The notes under the pieces were generated by a model. The model was not told the DNA's origin, searched no databases, and saw nothing but the letters and a program-made list of their open reading frames with translations. A program made the position numbers and the translations under genes. This document shows positions 1 to 11,888 of a DNA stretch of 64,000 nt, one piece after another. Position 1 is the first letter of the stretch. The number at the start of each line of letters is the position of its first letter. Source of the DNA: Tachypleus tridentatus (taxonomy: Eukaryota; Arthropoda; Merostomata; Xiphosura; Limulidae); NCBI RefSeq assembly GCF_004210375.1, contig NC_134834.1, positions 137,053,009 to 137,117,008 on the forward strand, given 5' to 3'.

Positions 1-209
1 GTTACCTGCGAAAAACAGGACTCGGTTTCTACAATCTTTAAAAATTATTTGATGATTGTGCTGATTTTGACTGCTGAAGCTAAGGGTTCTTTCAGGAGTA
101 TTTTAAATAAGCCGAGAAATCAGAAGCGACGAGCAAGACACGCTTCAAAGCTGCATGGGCATTAGTATTGAGGGCCCTAATGTACTTTCAGACTCGTTGT
201 TGTCTAGGG

Positions 210-302
210 TTATCGATGTATATGCTCTGCCCACCACGGGTATCAAAACTCGATTTTTAGTGTGTAAGTCCGCAGACATACCACTGTGCCATTGGGGGGC
301 GA
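210..302 (-). mobile_element. SINE-2 fragment (head)
   Basis: On the minus strand: GCCCCCCAATGGCACAGTGG and GTCTGCGGACTTACACACTA, then a B box reading TTTTGATACCCGTGGTGGGC. The tail is missing. Confidence 0.65.
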
Positions 303-630
303 TTGCACGAAAAAAACCCAAACAAGACGCATTCGTCTTCTTTAAAAGTGGCTATAGTGAACTCTGAACGTATTTTCGGTAATTTTTCTTTTTTGCAAAT
401 TTGTAAAAATTACTTTGAAATATGGTAACCAATTATAATAAAATATACCATGGCATATTTGTAAAGTTAAGTATCTTCCATGTTGTTAAATTTAAATTCA
501 TATTCCAGCTTCACATCCCCCTCTCTCCTTCCCCAGTAAAAAGACCTGGATTGAACACTGGATCTTCCTGTCGATGTCAAAAAGTATAAAACTAGCTTAC
601 AAAATTTATGTTTTCTAAACAGAAAGAGCT

Positions 631-902
631 TTTGTTTGTTTGTTTGTTTTGGAATTTCGCACAAAGCTACTCGAGGGCTATCTGTGCTAGCCGTCCCTAA
701 TTTAGCAGTGTAAGACTAGAGGGAAGGCAGCTAGTCATCACCACCCACCGCCAACTCTTGGGCTACTCTTTTACCAACGAATAGTGGGATTGACCGTCAC
801 ATTATACACCCCCACGGCTGGGAGGGCGAGCATATTTAGCGCGACGCGGGCGCGATCCCGCGACCCTCGGATTACGAGTCGCACGCCTTACGCGCTCGGC
901 CT
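631..902 (-). mobile_element. SINE-1 (tRNA-derived), with target-site duplication
   Basis: About 270 bp. Read on the minus strand it has a tRNA-like head with RNA polymerase III A and B boxes (B box near the CGCGGGATCGCGCC stretch), a central body shared by all copies, and a CAAAC-repeat tail. It is flanked by an 11-bp duplication CAGAAAGAGCT at 620-630 and 903-913. Such SINEs are transcribed by Pol III and copied by a partner LINE. Confidence 0.92.
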
Positions 903-903
903 C

Positions 904-1434
904 AGAAAGAGCTACATGAAAAGAGAGATCTGGCACAAAATTAGTTTGGGTATGAACGTATAGGAGACGGAAAAATCATGTAATTTACTGCAGGGCATAT
1001 TTACGTAAAAAATACGGAACTTTAAAAGTATTTGCTTATTATGTGACCTCATTGATAATTACTCTTAGTTTCAGCTTAAAGTCAAAGTTCATACATACAC
1101 TCGCAGTTAATAGTTAAGGAAAAAAATCATATTCTACACCACTTGGTGTACCACATCAAAGTGCTGGTGTCTATCTGGTCTGGACTCTGTTGATTAAAGA
1201 GAAGGTGAGTATACTGAACACTTAATTTCACTTGCAGAGATACAACTGTTCTATTAATACAAGGTAAAATATTTATTATGTTTCAGTTTATCTTGTACTG
1301 CCTTCTATAGTCATTTTGCTAGTGATGTGTTTTGCAAATGTTTTTATACACCTGTATTGACTTGTTATCCCATTGCATATACCTTTATACCGAAACTTAT
1401 TTTGTGCCAGACCTGTTTTTGTGAGACCACTTAC
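904..1434. other. No gene recognised
   Basis: AT-rich flank between a SINE-1 and the candidate exon at 1435. A short open stretch ending AAAGAGAAG|GTGAGT near 1204 could be the end of a plus-strand exon, but no good upstream border was found. Confidence 0.5.
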
Positions 1435-1538
1435 ACTCGGGTATTGAGAGTAATGCCCATACAGAGAGAACAAGGCCTCGATGTAACGCCTTAGTGGCGA
1501 AAACCCCAATGCAGCGAAGAGCGCCTCCACAACGTTAT
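1435..1538 (-). CDS. Candidate internal exon, unidentified protein
   Basis: 104 nt, clearly GC-richer than its surroundings, with acceptor ATTTGTAG and donor T|GTAAGT. Starting in phase 1, it reads D then NVVEALFAALGFSPLRRYIE and on to SLYGHYSQYPS, ending in phase 0. The composition and splice borders suggest a real coding exon. I do not recognise the protein; the first part is hydrophobic and amphipathic. Neighbouring exons were not found. Confidence 0.45.
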
Positions 1539-2637
1539 CTACAAATATGAAAAGCAATTAACAAGTTTGCTTTGGTAACTCCAAATTTTACATTAAAATA
1601 ACTGTGACCTCAACTACTCTATAAAATGCTAAATAATTTCATAAACACTTGTAATATATTTAACTTAGATGCTATCACGTTTATTTGGAAGGTGATTATT
1701 ACATTTTATTTTATATTGATGACATTAAGAAATGTGTAAAGTTAGGATAGGATAATAACTGAATAATGATTCTGAAAAGAAAAACCTTCATATAATAGAA
1801 GGAAATATGGTGATGTTTACTGACTGCTGTTCAATTCTTTTAATAACATTTTCTTATTTTTGAAATTTCAGTAATTATTTATTTCCGGAGGTTGTTATTT
1901 GGAAAAGAAACTATAACTTGCAAATATATTTAACAAAATTGGAATGATTTTTTTAATTATCGAATAAATCCTTTATTGGATTATTTTACATTGCTAATGC
2001 AAAAATAAAATTAATTTAAAACAAAAAAATGTCTATATTTACTTTAGTAGTGTTAAAGTCAATCTGCATTACAGTTAAAACACCCGTAACCATTACGTAA
2101 AGAATATAATAAAGTGTATACACAAACTACTCATTGCTTGAGGATTGTCCCCTAGTTACTAAGATGTTATTTTCTAAAAACATGTTGATTGTTCGAGATA
2201 AAACGTCCCCTTTTCTGAATAAAACAATCAAATATAAGTCAAAGATATTTTAGTACATTTTTTGAAAACTGAATTTGCAACATCGGTTTACGTTCTCAAA
2301 TGCGCAATGGAAATATCTATAAATTAATATATAAACGCGCATATCACACGTGAATATGTCTCTTATACATAGGTGTACATAAACAAAACAAAAGTGATAT
2401 TATAATTTTATAATGTTTGCGTTTTACAGCTAGACAGCACATAAAATCAAAAATAGAAAGGCACAAAACATGTTTTTTTTGTCACCCTATTACCACAGAG
2501 ATAAAAATAAACTGTCGCTACCATTTGTAAAAAACACACCAGGGTGCAATTTGCATAAATCAAGTAAATTTCAAGAATCTAGGCTTAAAAATTATGATTT
2601 AAAAAAAAATTCTTATAAATCAAGTCTTATGTAAAAA
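1539..2637. other. AT-rich non-coding DNA
   Basis: Long A/T runs, stops in all frames, no recognisable repeat family. Confidence 0.6.
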
Positions 2638-3960
2638 TTACCTAGCGAACGAAAAAGATAAAGCTAGTTGTGGAACAAAGTGCAGCAGCATACGTCCGAG
2701 ATGAGGTGGTGGACAACAATTTTCGAGCTTCAGGATAAGTAATGTTATGAATCGTTTTGGAACGCTGCACTTATTTTTTTCCAACCATTTAGGGCAAGAA
2801 CGAAAGTAGGACGAGTGAGAGCCATTGCAATTGATGCACTGAGGGTCCGTTTCACATTCGTAGGCATCATGGTCCTTGCCACTGCAACGAACACACGTAA
2901 AGGAACCACGACGTGACGTCTTTGAGTGACCAAACCGCTGACATTGGAAACATCGGAGAGGGTTGAAATCTGGCCGTAATCTGCAATTAAGATAACCTAC
3001 CTTAATGGTGGCAGGCGGACGTGGTGCCGTAAATGTGAGAATGAGGACATTTGTCAGCATCATAATTCCATCTTTGCGAGTGGAGATACGCCTCACTGCA
3101 GAAACTTCTTTGGTGGAGAAACCAACGAGAATCTCTGAATCTGGGATGTTCTTCAAATCCCTCTCAACAATAGCTCCTCCTGATGAATTCAAAGTAGCAT
3201 GAGGTTTAACCTCAATAGGTATATCCCCAATTGCCTTTGAATGTAAGAGGAGTTTACTGTGTTAAGATGTGGATGTTTCCACTAATATATCACCAGACTG
3301 AAACTTCTTTACTGACTTTGGAGAGCCAGCAAGTCCCTCTAGTCCCTTCTTAATGAAAAAAGAAGACATTTGTCCTAAAGTTGTATGAAAGTGAATGCAA
3401 TATAAGAAAATGAGGTACAAGTACAACAGGTGTTACAGATGTTAAATATTGCTGCTCAGAATCTTCAAGACTGTTTTTCCACTATTTTATTAAGATTTTT
3501 AATTGGAGTATCCATAATAAAGAAAGGGAAATTTCGGTGCCCACTGACCCCTCCCACCATGGAGCCCAAAGAGCCCAAAGAGCCCACGCACTACAATGTC
3601 AAACAAGGACACTGCAGCAACGCCAGGGTTTCGTGAGCACTATAACGAAACACCAGCATCAGATACAATGTCCACAACACCTATTGAGAACATCCAACTC
3701 TGGTACTTGGTTGATCCTAGCCCGAGTGGACCAACCGATTGACCCACGGAATTCAAGACCAAAGTGGTGTGTTAGGGTTGGACCCCTCAACCACCAGAAT
3801 CCTCTCCTCTCCTTCACGGGTTGCCACGCACAACAAACACGTGGGTAGATGTTTAGATCCCAGAAGAGGTAAACTGAAAGAACAGAACCTTCTCTGGAAG
3901 GTCCCCTCACCACGTACAGGAATCCAGACCGAGGGGCACACATTAGGCACATGGTAGAAT
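2638..3960 (-). pseudogene. LINE copy A: ORF1 (zinc-knuckle) and 5' region, non-LTR retrotransposon
   Basis: The minus-strand open frame 3192-2638 encodes an I/Jockey-type ORF1 protein. It has an RNA-binding-like region with ERDLKNIPDSEILVGFSTK and RISTRKDGIMM, then cysteine knuckles CFQCQRFGH, CVRCSGKDHDAYEC and CINCNGSHSSYFRSCP. ORF1 proteins of this type coat the element RNA. Upstream (3193-3400) the frame continues with breaks and matches the ORF1 starts at 62.1-62.3 kb. The segment 3537-3960 is GC-rich and probably the element's 5' UTR. The copy stops after the knuckles and has no endonuclease or RT here, so it has lost its 3' part. Confidence 0.75.
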
Positions 3961-4462
3961 GTTTAAAAGTAATCTTAAATTAATGCATACAAACATGCAT
4001 GCTGAATGTTAAGTAATTACTTACAGAAGGGTTGCAGTAATGATATATTGCTTGTTTCCATGAGGAGTAATGTAATTATTTTTTTACAACGACATATCAA
4101 TTACAAACTAGTTTTGACTGCTAATCTGCTGCCAAGTCTAGGGAAGTACTGAGAAGGGATTTATATGTTTGTAGTGACCAAGTTTGGTCTTAGGAATTTT
4201 TCATTTGAATTTGATGCTTTTTTTTTCTCAATAGAGCAGGAATGCTTAAACATAGTACAGGGTATAAAGCCTTTTAATGCTACTTACATGATTGAAAATT
4301 TATAGTTATTACAGATCTTGAACTCATAAATGGCTGGTGACATTGAAAGACCCTGCATTTAAATCGTCTTACTGCAAAATTATGAATTTGACATCATAGA
4401 CAAAACAGACTAAAATTACTGAAATGTAGATACTTTGAGCCATATAAAACGGCAAGTGAAAA

Positions 4463-4600
4463 GGGTTTATTTTAGCTCAAAGCTACACAATCTACTATCT
4501 AAGTTCTGTTCACTACAGTAAATCAAAACCTGAATTTTAGAATTGTAAATCTGTAAATTTACTGCTGATTTACCAATGGACGAAAGAGGCAATGGCAGGT
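4463..4600 (-). mobile_element. SINE-2-like relic
   Basis: AGTAGATTGTGTAGCTTTGA tail and degraded head with TTTACAATTCTAAAATTCAG on the minus strand. Strongly diverged. Confidence 0.4.
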
Positions 4601-4740
4601 AACTTTCAAATAAATAAAATATTTTATGATCTAGACTTTGTGTTTTCAATGGTTCTTGTATCAGTGTTCTTGTTAGTAATAATCCTTATTTCATTATATA
4701 GTTACTCATTGGCATCATTTGTGTGATCTATCTTAAAAAC

Positions 4741-5800
4741 CAGATTCCTCCTCCAGACTACCATTTTTGTCTTTATTCCTAACAAGATGCAGTTCATCTC
4801 TTAGATAAAAAGGTTTATCAGTAGAAAATAATTTATAACTTGGAATTTCAAAATAATTCCAGTTATTAATGTCCTTTAATACTTCTTTCTTTCTAATCTC
4901 CTTACTGCTCTAGCTGTCTTATGAATTTGTTCATTATCAATTTCCCAAATTCTCTCACCACTAATTAACATTGAGTTAATCTGTCTTTAATGAACTTCTT
5001 TAATATTCCCTGAACATCTGCCACCTAACCTGCTTAAATGGAGTCTCTATTATATTATAAACGATCTCACAAGTCCAAGGAACATATCTGTACTCTAAGT
5101 TAAGCCTTTTATCTTGTTAAGTAATTCCTTCACGCGTATGGCCCGAGCGAAAACTTCTGAAAAGCATAGTCTGACTTAGTTATTTATACTTTTTAAAACA
5201 TCTCTTCTGTTATAAAGTTCCCAAATTCATTCGTTCCTACATGCACTACGAAAAGACAGTGTTTATTATTACCAGCAACTGAAGTGTCAACACTGTAGAA
5301 CCTCTAAAAAAACTATAGTTGTAGTCTTTCAGTGCTCTCCACTTCAAAACATTTTATCAGCCTACTTTTTATTATTCCCCTCCACTATGATAACCTTTTG
5401 ATAGTTATTCTCATTGAAAGCAGCCAATGGTTCAATGATATCTCAGTGCTAACTGAATCTGCCTCTATATCATTTACGTTTTTATTACTGTGCACCTTGC
5501 AAACCCAACATTCTCCTTATTTTTTCCTAAAGTAATCTATCCGTTTCCGGTCTTGCTCCCTTAATTTGTGTTCCTGGTAAGATTATTCCTCTTTAATACA
5601 ACAATATTCCCCAAAGCTATCTCTAACGTATCCTAAAGTAATCTCTGTAAATGTGGAGTATTTTTTTCTGTGTCTCCTGAAAATCACAAGCAAGCCCATA
5701 ATTCTCGAGTATAACCAAATTCTAACAAACCTTGCACCATATAAATTGTACTCCACTTATCACTGAACTAATTATATTGAAGTGATGCTGAAGTTAGTCT
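4741..5800 (-). pseudogene. Possible remnant of an SGNH-esterase-type LINE ORF1
   Basis: On the minus strand near 5200-5250 a stretch reads VHVGTNEFGNF. This resembles the VHVGTND block of SGNH hydrolase-like proteins encoded in CR1-type LINE ORF1s. Downstream on the minus strand, FARAIRVKELL and MFREY pieces fit the later part of that domain. All frames are broken. Weak evidence. Confidence 0.25.
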
Positions 5801-6128
5801 TAATTATATATTAATAGTATTATTAATCTATACACCTAATATTGTTTCAGTTCTTTTTTCTTTACCTTGTTCTTATATGTACTGCTTACAGTATTTCCGT
5901 ACTCTTTGTAAGTTCGTTCATGCTTTTGTTTTGTTTTTCTTTGAATGAACAAAGGAGAGTTTGCACTGTGCTTTCTTTTATTGCGTGGAAAAGCTGTTAT
6001 ATAAAGGTGTTTTTAAAATATATATTTAACCTTAATTAATGATTTATGTTTACCTTTACTTTATTTCCTTTCTTTATATTGCTCGAGCTTTTTATATATA
6101 TTTAAACTTTAATTATTCAAAAACGGTT

Positions 6129-6232
6129 TAATTCTTGTTGTATTCATGTGACTAAATAATATTACATTGTAGTTTTGGTGTAATTCTTGTTGTATTCATG
6201 TGACTAAATAATATTACATTGTAGTTTTGATG
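6129..6232 (+). repeat. 52-bp tandem duplication
   Basis: Two adjacent copies starting TAATTCTTGTTGTATTCATG at 6129 and 6181, almost identical (one difference near the end). Confidence 0.93.
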
Positions 6233-7486
6233 TTAAAGTTAAATTAAAGAGACTTGAGGACAAGCCTAAGATAAGGAAGAAGAGCCTGCAGTATATAAAT
6301 ACTACGAACATTACCCTCCCCTCATATATATAACCTCTAAAGAAAATTTAATTTTTATCAGTTCTTAGTTGAAACAGGGTAAATCGTGTTGAAGTCACGT
6401 GTTAAATTTAGTCCGAGTTCTTACTCTTTTGCAAACTGTTTGGCCAAGTAGCTCCTGTACTGTTTTATAGGATAGTATCATTGTATTCTGCTGTACATTT
6501 TATGCAAAGAACTACCTTCTGATTGTCACATGAGATAGAAATATTTCCGAATTCTGCTGTCCATTTTTCTGATTGATCAGAGAATGTGCACTGTGATTTT
6601 AGTTTAAACACTTTTAATCCGCATTTTTCTGTTCCTCTGTTTCATTTCTGTTTTAAAGGAGCCGAAAGTTGTTATTCTTGTCCACGTGTTTAATGTTCTC
6701 CAGTATGCTGATCGTATTATTTATTTTCTTTTATATACCAATTTTATTTAAATATTGCTTCCATTAATCGTTTAAAACTGAAATGTTATCCGTTTATTTT
6801 AGTTCAAAAATCAACAGTTATATCAGTTTTACTCTAAAAAGTAACAGTTATATCAACTTTACTTCCAAAAGTAACAGTTATAGCGGTTTTACTCTAAAAA
6901 GTAACAGTTATATCAACTTTACTTCCAAAAGTAACAGTTATATCAGTTTTACTCTAAAAAGTAACAGTTATATCAACTTTACTTCCAAAAGTAACAGTTA
7001 TATCAACTTTACTTCCAAAGTAACAGTTATAGCGGTTTCACTCAAAAAGCAACAGCTATATCAGTTTTTCATAATCAGTTTTTCTTCTATGAACACATTA
7101 TTTTTTGTGACTTTAACATCGTGTCTTGTCTCTTTCAATCCATGTGTGACTAATGACTACACTAGTCCTTCTACGTTTTAGATCATCGAACCTTTAATGA
7201 TGACGAAGATCGAGTGCTTATGTGGTATACCTTACCTTCAGGCTGTGGTAGGTTTAAACTACAGTACCACAAATTATCTCTTCCATCATCGTAAAAGAAA
7301 GAAAAAATGACACAGCAATAATATATTTGATCAGTTGGTATTGTATTACAACTTGTATGCCAAAGTAAAATATTAACGACACACATAAAGCAAGATGACG
7401 AAACAAGAGCACGGAATATCTAGAATCTTCTTCATATGAGCATAAGATGCTACTTATGTTGTATTTGTTAACTTAACATTAAAATA
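6233..7486. other. Non-coding around the 30-bp repeat; weak exon candidate
   Basis: Apart from the tandem repeat, nothing firm. On the minus strand, a frame with DDGRDNLWYCSLNLPQPEG ends at a GTAAGG donor near 7232, but no convincing acceptor exists. Treated as doubtful. Confidence 0.4.
6806..7075 (+). repeat. 30-bp tandem repeat with alternating unit types
   Basis: About nine units of 30 bp. Two variants alternate: one with AGTTATATCAGTTTTACTC, one with AGTTATATCAACTTTACTTC. This gives a 60-bp higher-order pattern in the first part. It is open in one frame (units NSYISFTLKS and NSYINFTSKS), most likely only because 30 is a multiple of three. Confidence 0.92.
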
Positions 7487-7496
7487 GTTTGTTCGA

Positions 7497-7618
7497 TGTG
7501 TGTGTGTTTTCTTATAGCAAAGCCACATCAGGCTATCCGCTGAATCCATCGAGGGGAATCGAATCCCCTGATTTTAGTGTTGCAAATCCGTAGACTTACC
7601 GTTGTACCAGCGGGGGAC
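7497..7618 (-). mobile_element. SINE-2 (second tRNA-derived family) with duplication
   Basis: About 120 bp. On the minus strand it has a head starting CCCGCTGGTACAACGGTAAG, a B box GGGGATTCGATTCCCC and a GATAGCCTGATGTGGCTTTGC tail. It is flanked by the 10-bp GTTTGTTCGA at 7487-7496 and 7619-7628. It is shorter than SINE-1 and lacks its central body. Confidence 0.8.
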
Positions 7619-7628
7619 GTTTGTTCGA

Positions 7629-10436
7629 CATCGAAATATAGATAAAGTCTGTGTAATCATCTGATTTATGTATCAACATTTCACTGTTATTTACCAACGT
7701 TACAACAAAAAACTGATTGTAGTCAGTTTAATGTGAAGTTAATTAGAGCCTCGAGTGGTTTGTGCTGGTACATATTTACATGATAAAAACTTTGCTTACA
7801 GACAACGTGTAATTACTGTACAGGTGGCTATAACGCAATGAACATGGTTAATATAATTTTTAACACTATTTTAACTAAATAAAAAAAGTGTGTATATATA
7901 TATATATATATACATATATATATGTGTGTATAAACTGTATGCATAATATGCGCATAAATTTTGTATCTGGTTATACCGTTAAGGTAATTATAACAAAAAC
8001 TTCACAAATTCAGAGTTTTACAATTTCATTTCTGTACAAGTAACATTACCCTAACATATGTTACTGATATTGTATTTCACCGTAGTCTGTTAACATATGT
8101 ACAGCCTCAGAATATATAACTTGCGGCTTGTAAATCACTAAGTTTCATTATTTCCTCTGCAATGTCAGAATTGTATTACATGGAAGCCTGTATAGCACCA
8201 GATGTAGCTGGGTACAGCCTGTGACTGAAATAAACAAAAACATTGAATATGTTTATTTTGTAATTTATAAAAAACAATTCTGTAATAAAAAGTTAATAAT
8301 TTATTTTCAGAATACGTCGATGTTGAGATGTGGAAACATATGCATATTTAAATCGTAGAGAACATTTCGTTGTTCCTTGTAAATGGTTATTTAGAAAAGA
8401 AAAACCATGCAGATGTTTTTGTTTGAAAACTCGATGCGTTGCGTGTATTAAAATCTTTATTTTTTATCTTCAAGCTTCAAAAGCACGTTATCATAGATTT
8501 ACATGATCCTACAAATTTTATAAAGTACAATAACAAGAAAACAATAATTATACAGTTGTAAATATATGTTAACTATTGCACGAGATTCATACTTTCGCTG
8601 AAATTATGTGTACGACATCAATATCTATAGATTAACAGTGAGTTACCATAATTTTGATTTTTTTGTAAATTACATTGTTACAGCACTGCATAGTATATAA
8701 TTTTCATTTGCTATCTGCTCAACCGTGAATAACAAATAAACATAAGTCTTATAACATTAAAAATTTGGGTTTGGTTTTTGCAGGGAATAAAGCTTAGATA
8801 GCCCATTACGCAGCTATGTGTTCAAAAAATTATTCACTGTATGTTGACAAAAATACTTATTATTTCATTACGGGTTATGACCCCTCCTCCACCAGTGGCT
8901 TAGTGATAAGAGTGAAAACTTTCAGCGCTAAAGGAGAGTTCTGATACCCCTGTTTGAAACAACAAACAGTGCCCTTGTGTAGGTGATTTGTGCTTAAAAA
9001 CAATTATTTATCTGTTGATAAAAATAGTTATTATTTCATTACACGTTGTGAATAGCGCTTCTTTGGTATGTTTTAGCACCATATGGAAGTAATCAACAAA
9101 CTTAAACAATAACGACACATACATATATATATATATATTATAAATGTTATTCCCATACCCTGTTTTAAAAAATATGTTGTTTCAGTATATTTCAAAGACA
9201 CAATTTTTATTTGTATAAGAAGACAAGAGAGTAAATTATAATTTTGAAAAATGATAATGTAATAACATAACTTGAATATTTCAATACGTTAACAGAAACG
9301 TTCACTTTCTTTTCTTTCATAAACTGACACTTCATTTGTAACATTCTGTATTTTATTGTGCTGCGAACAAGATAATTGTAGCAAAAATCCACTGCCTAAT
9401 TTCGACTTTACTGATTAAACAGGTTTTCTATTAGGCTGAAATATGTCTTTTAAAACACCCACAATTCCTAATGAACGTTTATTTAATTAAATATTCAAAA
9501 TACTAGTTATTAAGCTTATTTACAAATATACGTCTTGTACACTTTGATAAACAGTGTAGTATACTTATTCACGCTTTATGTAGTTTGTTCGTAGCTCTGA
9601 ATAGCTCATTACACTTTATTTACACTACCGTTCCATAACCTCACAGTGTTGATGAGACGCTCATTTAGAATTCCACGTTTTTTTCTATTGGATCATTATT
9701 TTTACGGTTTAGTACTGTAGGCTACCCTTTGTGGGCTTTGTCGTCTGACATTTCATTTATTTCTATAAATTGTGATATCGTCTTAATGGTATGAAACATT
9801 TGATGTCGAATTGATACTAACCGCATTTTACGGTTTAATATTTTGTTAGCGTACAATTGACGAGTATTCTATATTAAACCAATCTTGAATATGCAAAGCA
9901 GCAACTCATATGAAAACCGCAACCGATCTCAAGTTGAGTGAACAGAATGTCTCAGAATTACATTGACATTGCTTGACAATTTGAAGGTATCGTGATGCCA
10001 CCACAGACTGATCCTTTTTAGGTACAATGTATGAGTGCCCTTTTCTACACACAGTGTTCATACACTTATATCATAGAGATATGCTGAGATAGAAAATGTA
10101 TAATTTCCAAGAAGGAGAATATATTTTGTACATAATGACTTTTAGAAACAAATGAATATGACTCAACTTGAGAAAATACGACCGTTGAGAAAGAGGCCTG
10201 CAACAATTGCACCTCATTTAGAATCCACAAACACAATTAGTAACGAAAGACGTCCATAGGCCAATAAGGAATGGGTTCATGAAGATAAGTCAAATGTTAC
10301 TTACTTCATAAAGCCGGGGAATGAAATTGGCATTTATACCATTCCATATCAACACATACCTGTCATGTTACCTAACACAACACCTATGATAGGATTTTAA
10401 TGCGGTCAGACTTTTGAAACAGGTACAGGGAAACCG
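7629..10436. other. AT-rich DNA with TA microsatellites and an old SINE-2
   Basis: No exon seen. A partial SINE tail (GATAGCCCATTACGCAGCTA) lies near 8800. Confidence 0.5.
8881..9003 (+). mobile_element. SINE-2 copy, old
   Basis: Diverged head (CCAGTGGCTTAGTGATAAGA), weak B box (GTTCTGATACCCCTG) and tail GATTTGTGCTTAAAAACAAT. Borders approximate. Confidence 0.5.
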
Positions 10437-10560
10437 TCATCCTCCGACGTGCTGTCTGGTGAGACAGTGATAAGTTTACGGACTTACAACACTATGATCA
10501 GGGGCTCGACTCACCTCGGTGGACACAGCACCTAACCCAATCTCTATTTGCCATAAAACA
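10437..10560 (+). mobile_element. SINE-2-like relic
   Basis: Includes GATAAGTTTACGGACTTACA, B-box-like GGGGCTCGACTCACCTCGG and an end with TTTGCCATAAAACACAC. Partly scrambled. Confidence 0.4.
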
Positions 10561-10587
10561 CACATTCTTCGTACATTACATAGATTA

Positions 10588-10879
10588 GGGTTTGTTTGTT
10601 TGTTTGTTTGTTTGTTTTGAATTTCGCACAAAGCTACACTAAGGCTATTTGCACTAACCGTCCTAATTTAGCAGTGTAAGACTAGAGGGAAGGCAACTAG
10701 TCATCACCACCCACCGCCAACTCTTGGGCTACTCTTTTAGCAACGAATAGTGGGATTGACCGTCACATTATAACACCCTCACGACTTAAAGGGCAAGCAT
10801 GTTTGGTGTGACTTGGATTTGAACTCGCGACCCTTGGATTACGAATCGAGCGCTTTAACCACCTGTCCATACCGAGCTT
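10588..10879 (-). mobile_element. SINE-1 copy with target-site duplication
   Basis: Same family as the copy at 631-902, diverged in the head. It is flanked by a 9-bp repeat CATAGATTA at 10579-10587 and 10880-10888. The tail is (GTTT)n on the plus strand. Confidence 0.9.
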
Positions 10880-10888
10880 CATAGATTA

Positions 10889-11888
10889 CGGAAAGCCAGA
10901 CGGTGCTTTGGACATTTCATGCTTATAACAGTGTCGTCAGCCAGAGTATGACATGAAGTGTAAGGACGCAGTGAGACTCCAAAATGTTTTTACTATAACC
11001 TAATCAAATTAAATTTTTCTTATTGAAATTTTTTCTAAGTTTTAGATTTTTCAAAGCCAATGTTTCTTAAATATTTTCAGTACCACAATAATTGCAAGTA
11101 AGTACTTCCATTTCCTGCAAATTTCCTCAAACCAGTAATAACAAAGTGCTTGATAACGTTGTTATGTTCCCTAAAGGCTTTTTTTTTTTTACGAGATACG
11201 TTTCTCTTTATTTCCTGAGGTATTTTTACTGCAAGAAACGGTGATATGTTGAGGAGGACCGTTTTACCTTTCTTGTTGGTGTTCAAACTCCTGACATTCT
11301 GCTCCAACCATTGTATAGCCCTGCAGTGTGGCCACCAAGCCACCATTTGACTGTCCAGTTTGGTAGTCAGCTACTGTCTCCTGACGTTAGCTATGTGCAG
11401 GAAGACAAACATGTATATGAAACGTTATTAATGAAATATTTGTACTGCGAGAAGAATAATAAAATATATGTATTTAGAAACTGGGAAGTTAATTAAACTT
11501 GTAAAGAAATAATAACCACTGTTTCTGTGAAATAAATGAAGAGATAACAGTTTATTCATGACTGTTGATAAATGATCTTCTGAGTGTCTTGAAAATAGTT
11601 GTTATTAATGCAATAAAGAAAGAACTACTAAATAAATGTATATAACAACTGCGTTATGGTAATATAATAGTAGCGTTTCGCCAATGACCATTCAGAGTTG
11701 ATGATATGAAAGAGTCAACACATTCTCAGCGAATAAATTACTCGAAATATACGTATAACAAAAGTATAAAACATTAAATTAATCAATCAGTGCATTTACA
11801 AACTGAGTCATTTATGTATTTGTAGCACTCACTGTGTTCAGTGTGTTATGTAGGCTAAACTAAATTCTGTGAGTTGTGTTTCTTTCAG
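10889..11888. other. No gene recognised
   Basis: Intergenic or intron preceding the candidate RSPH10B-like exon. Short open stretches only. Confidence 0.5.

Noticed and set aside
155..367. 70-codon plus-strand open frame
   Set aside because: Overlaps the SINE-2 fragment at 210-302 and has no other support.
1120..1204. Plus-strand stretch ending AAAGAGAAG|GTGAGT as an exon
   Set aside because: No acceptable acceptor in frame (stop just upstream) and an opposite-strand exon candidate lies next to it.
3537..3957. Overlapping open frames on both strands of the GC-rich segment
   Set aside because: Best explained as the 5' region of LINE copy A; frames on both strands reflect high GC, not genes.
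6783..7181. 132-codon plus-strand open frame with NSYINFTSKS repeats
   Set aside because: It is open because the tandem unit is 30 bp; composition and context are non-coding.
7183..7386. Minus-strand stretch with DDGRDNLWYCSLNLPQPEG before GTAAGG
   Set aside because: No convincing acceptor and no recognised family; kept only as a remark.
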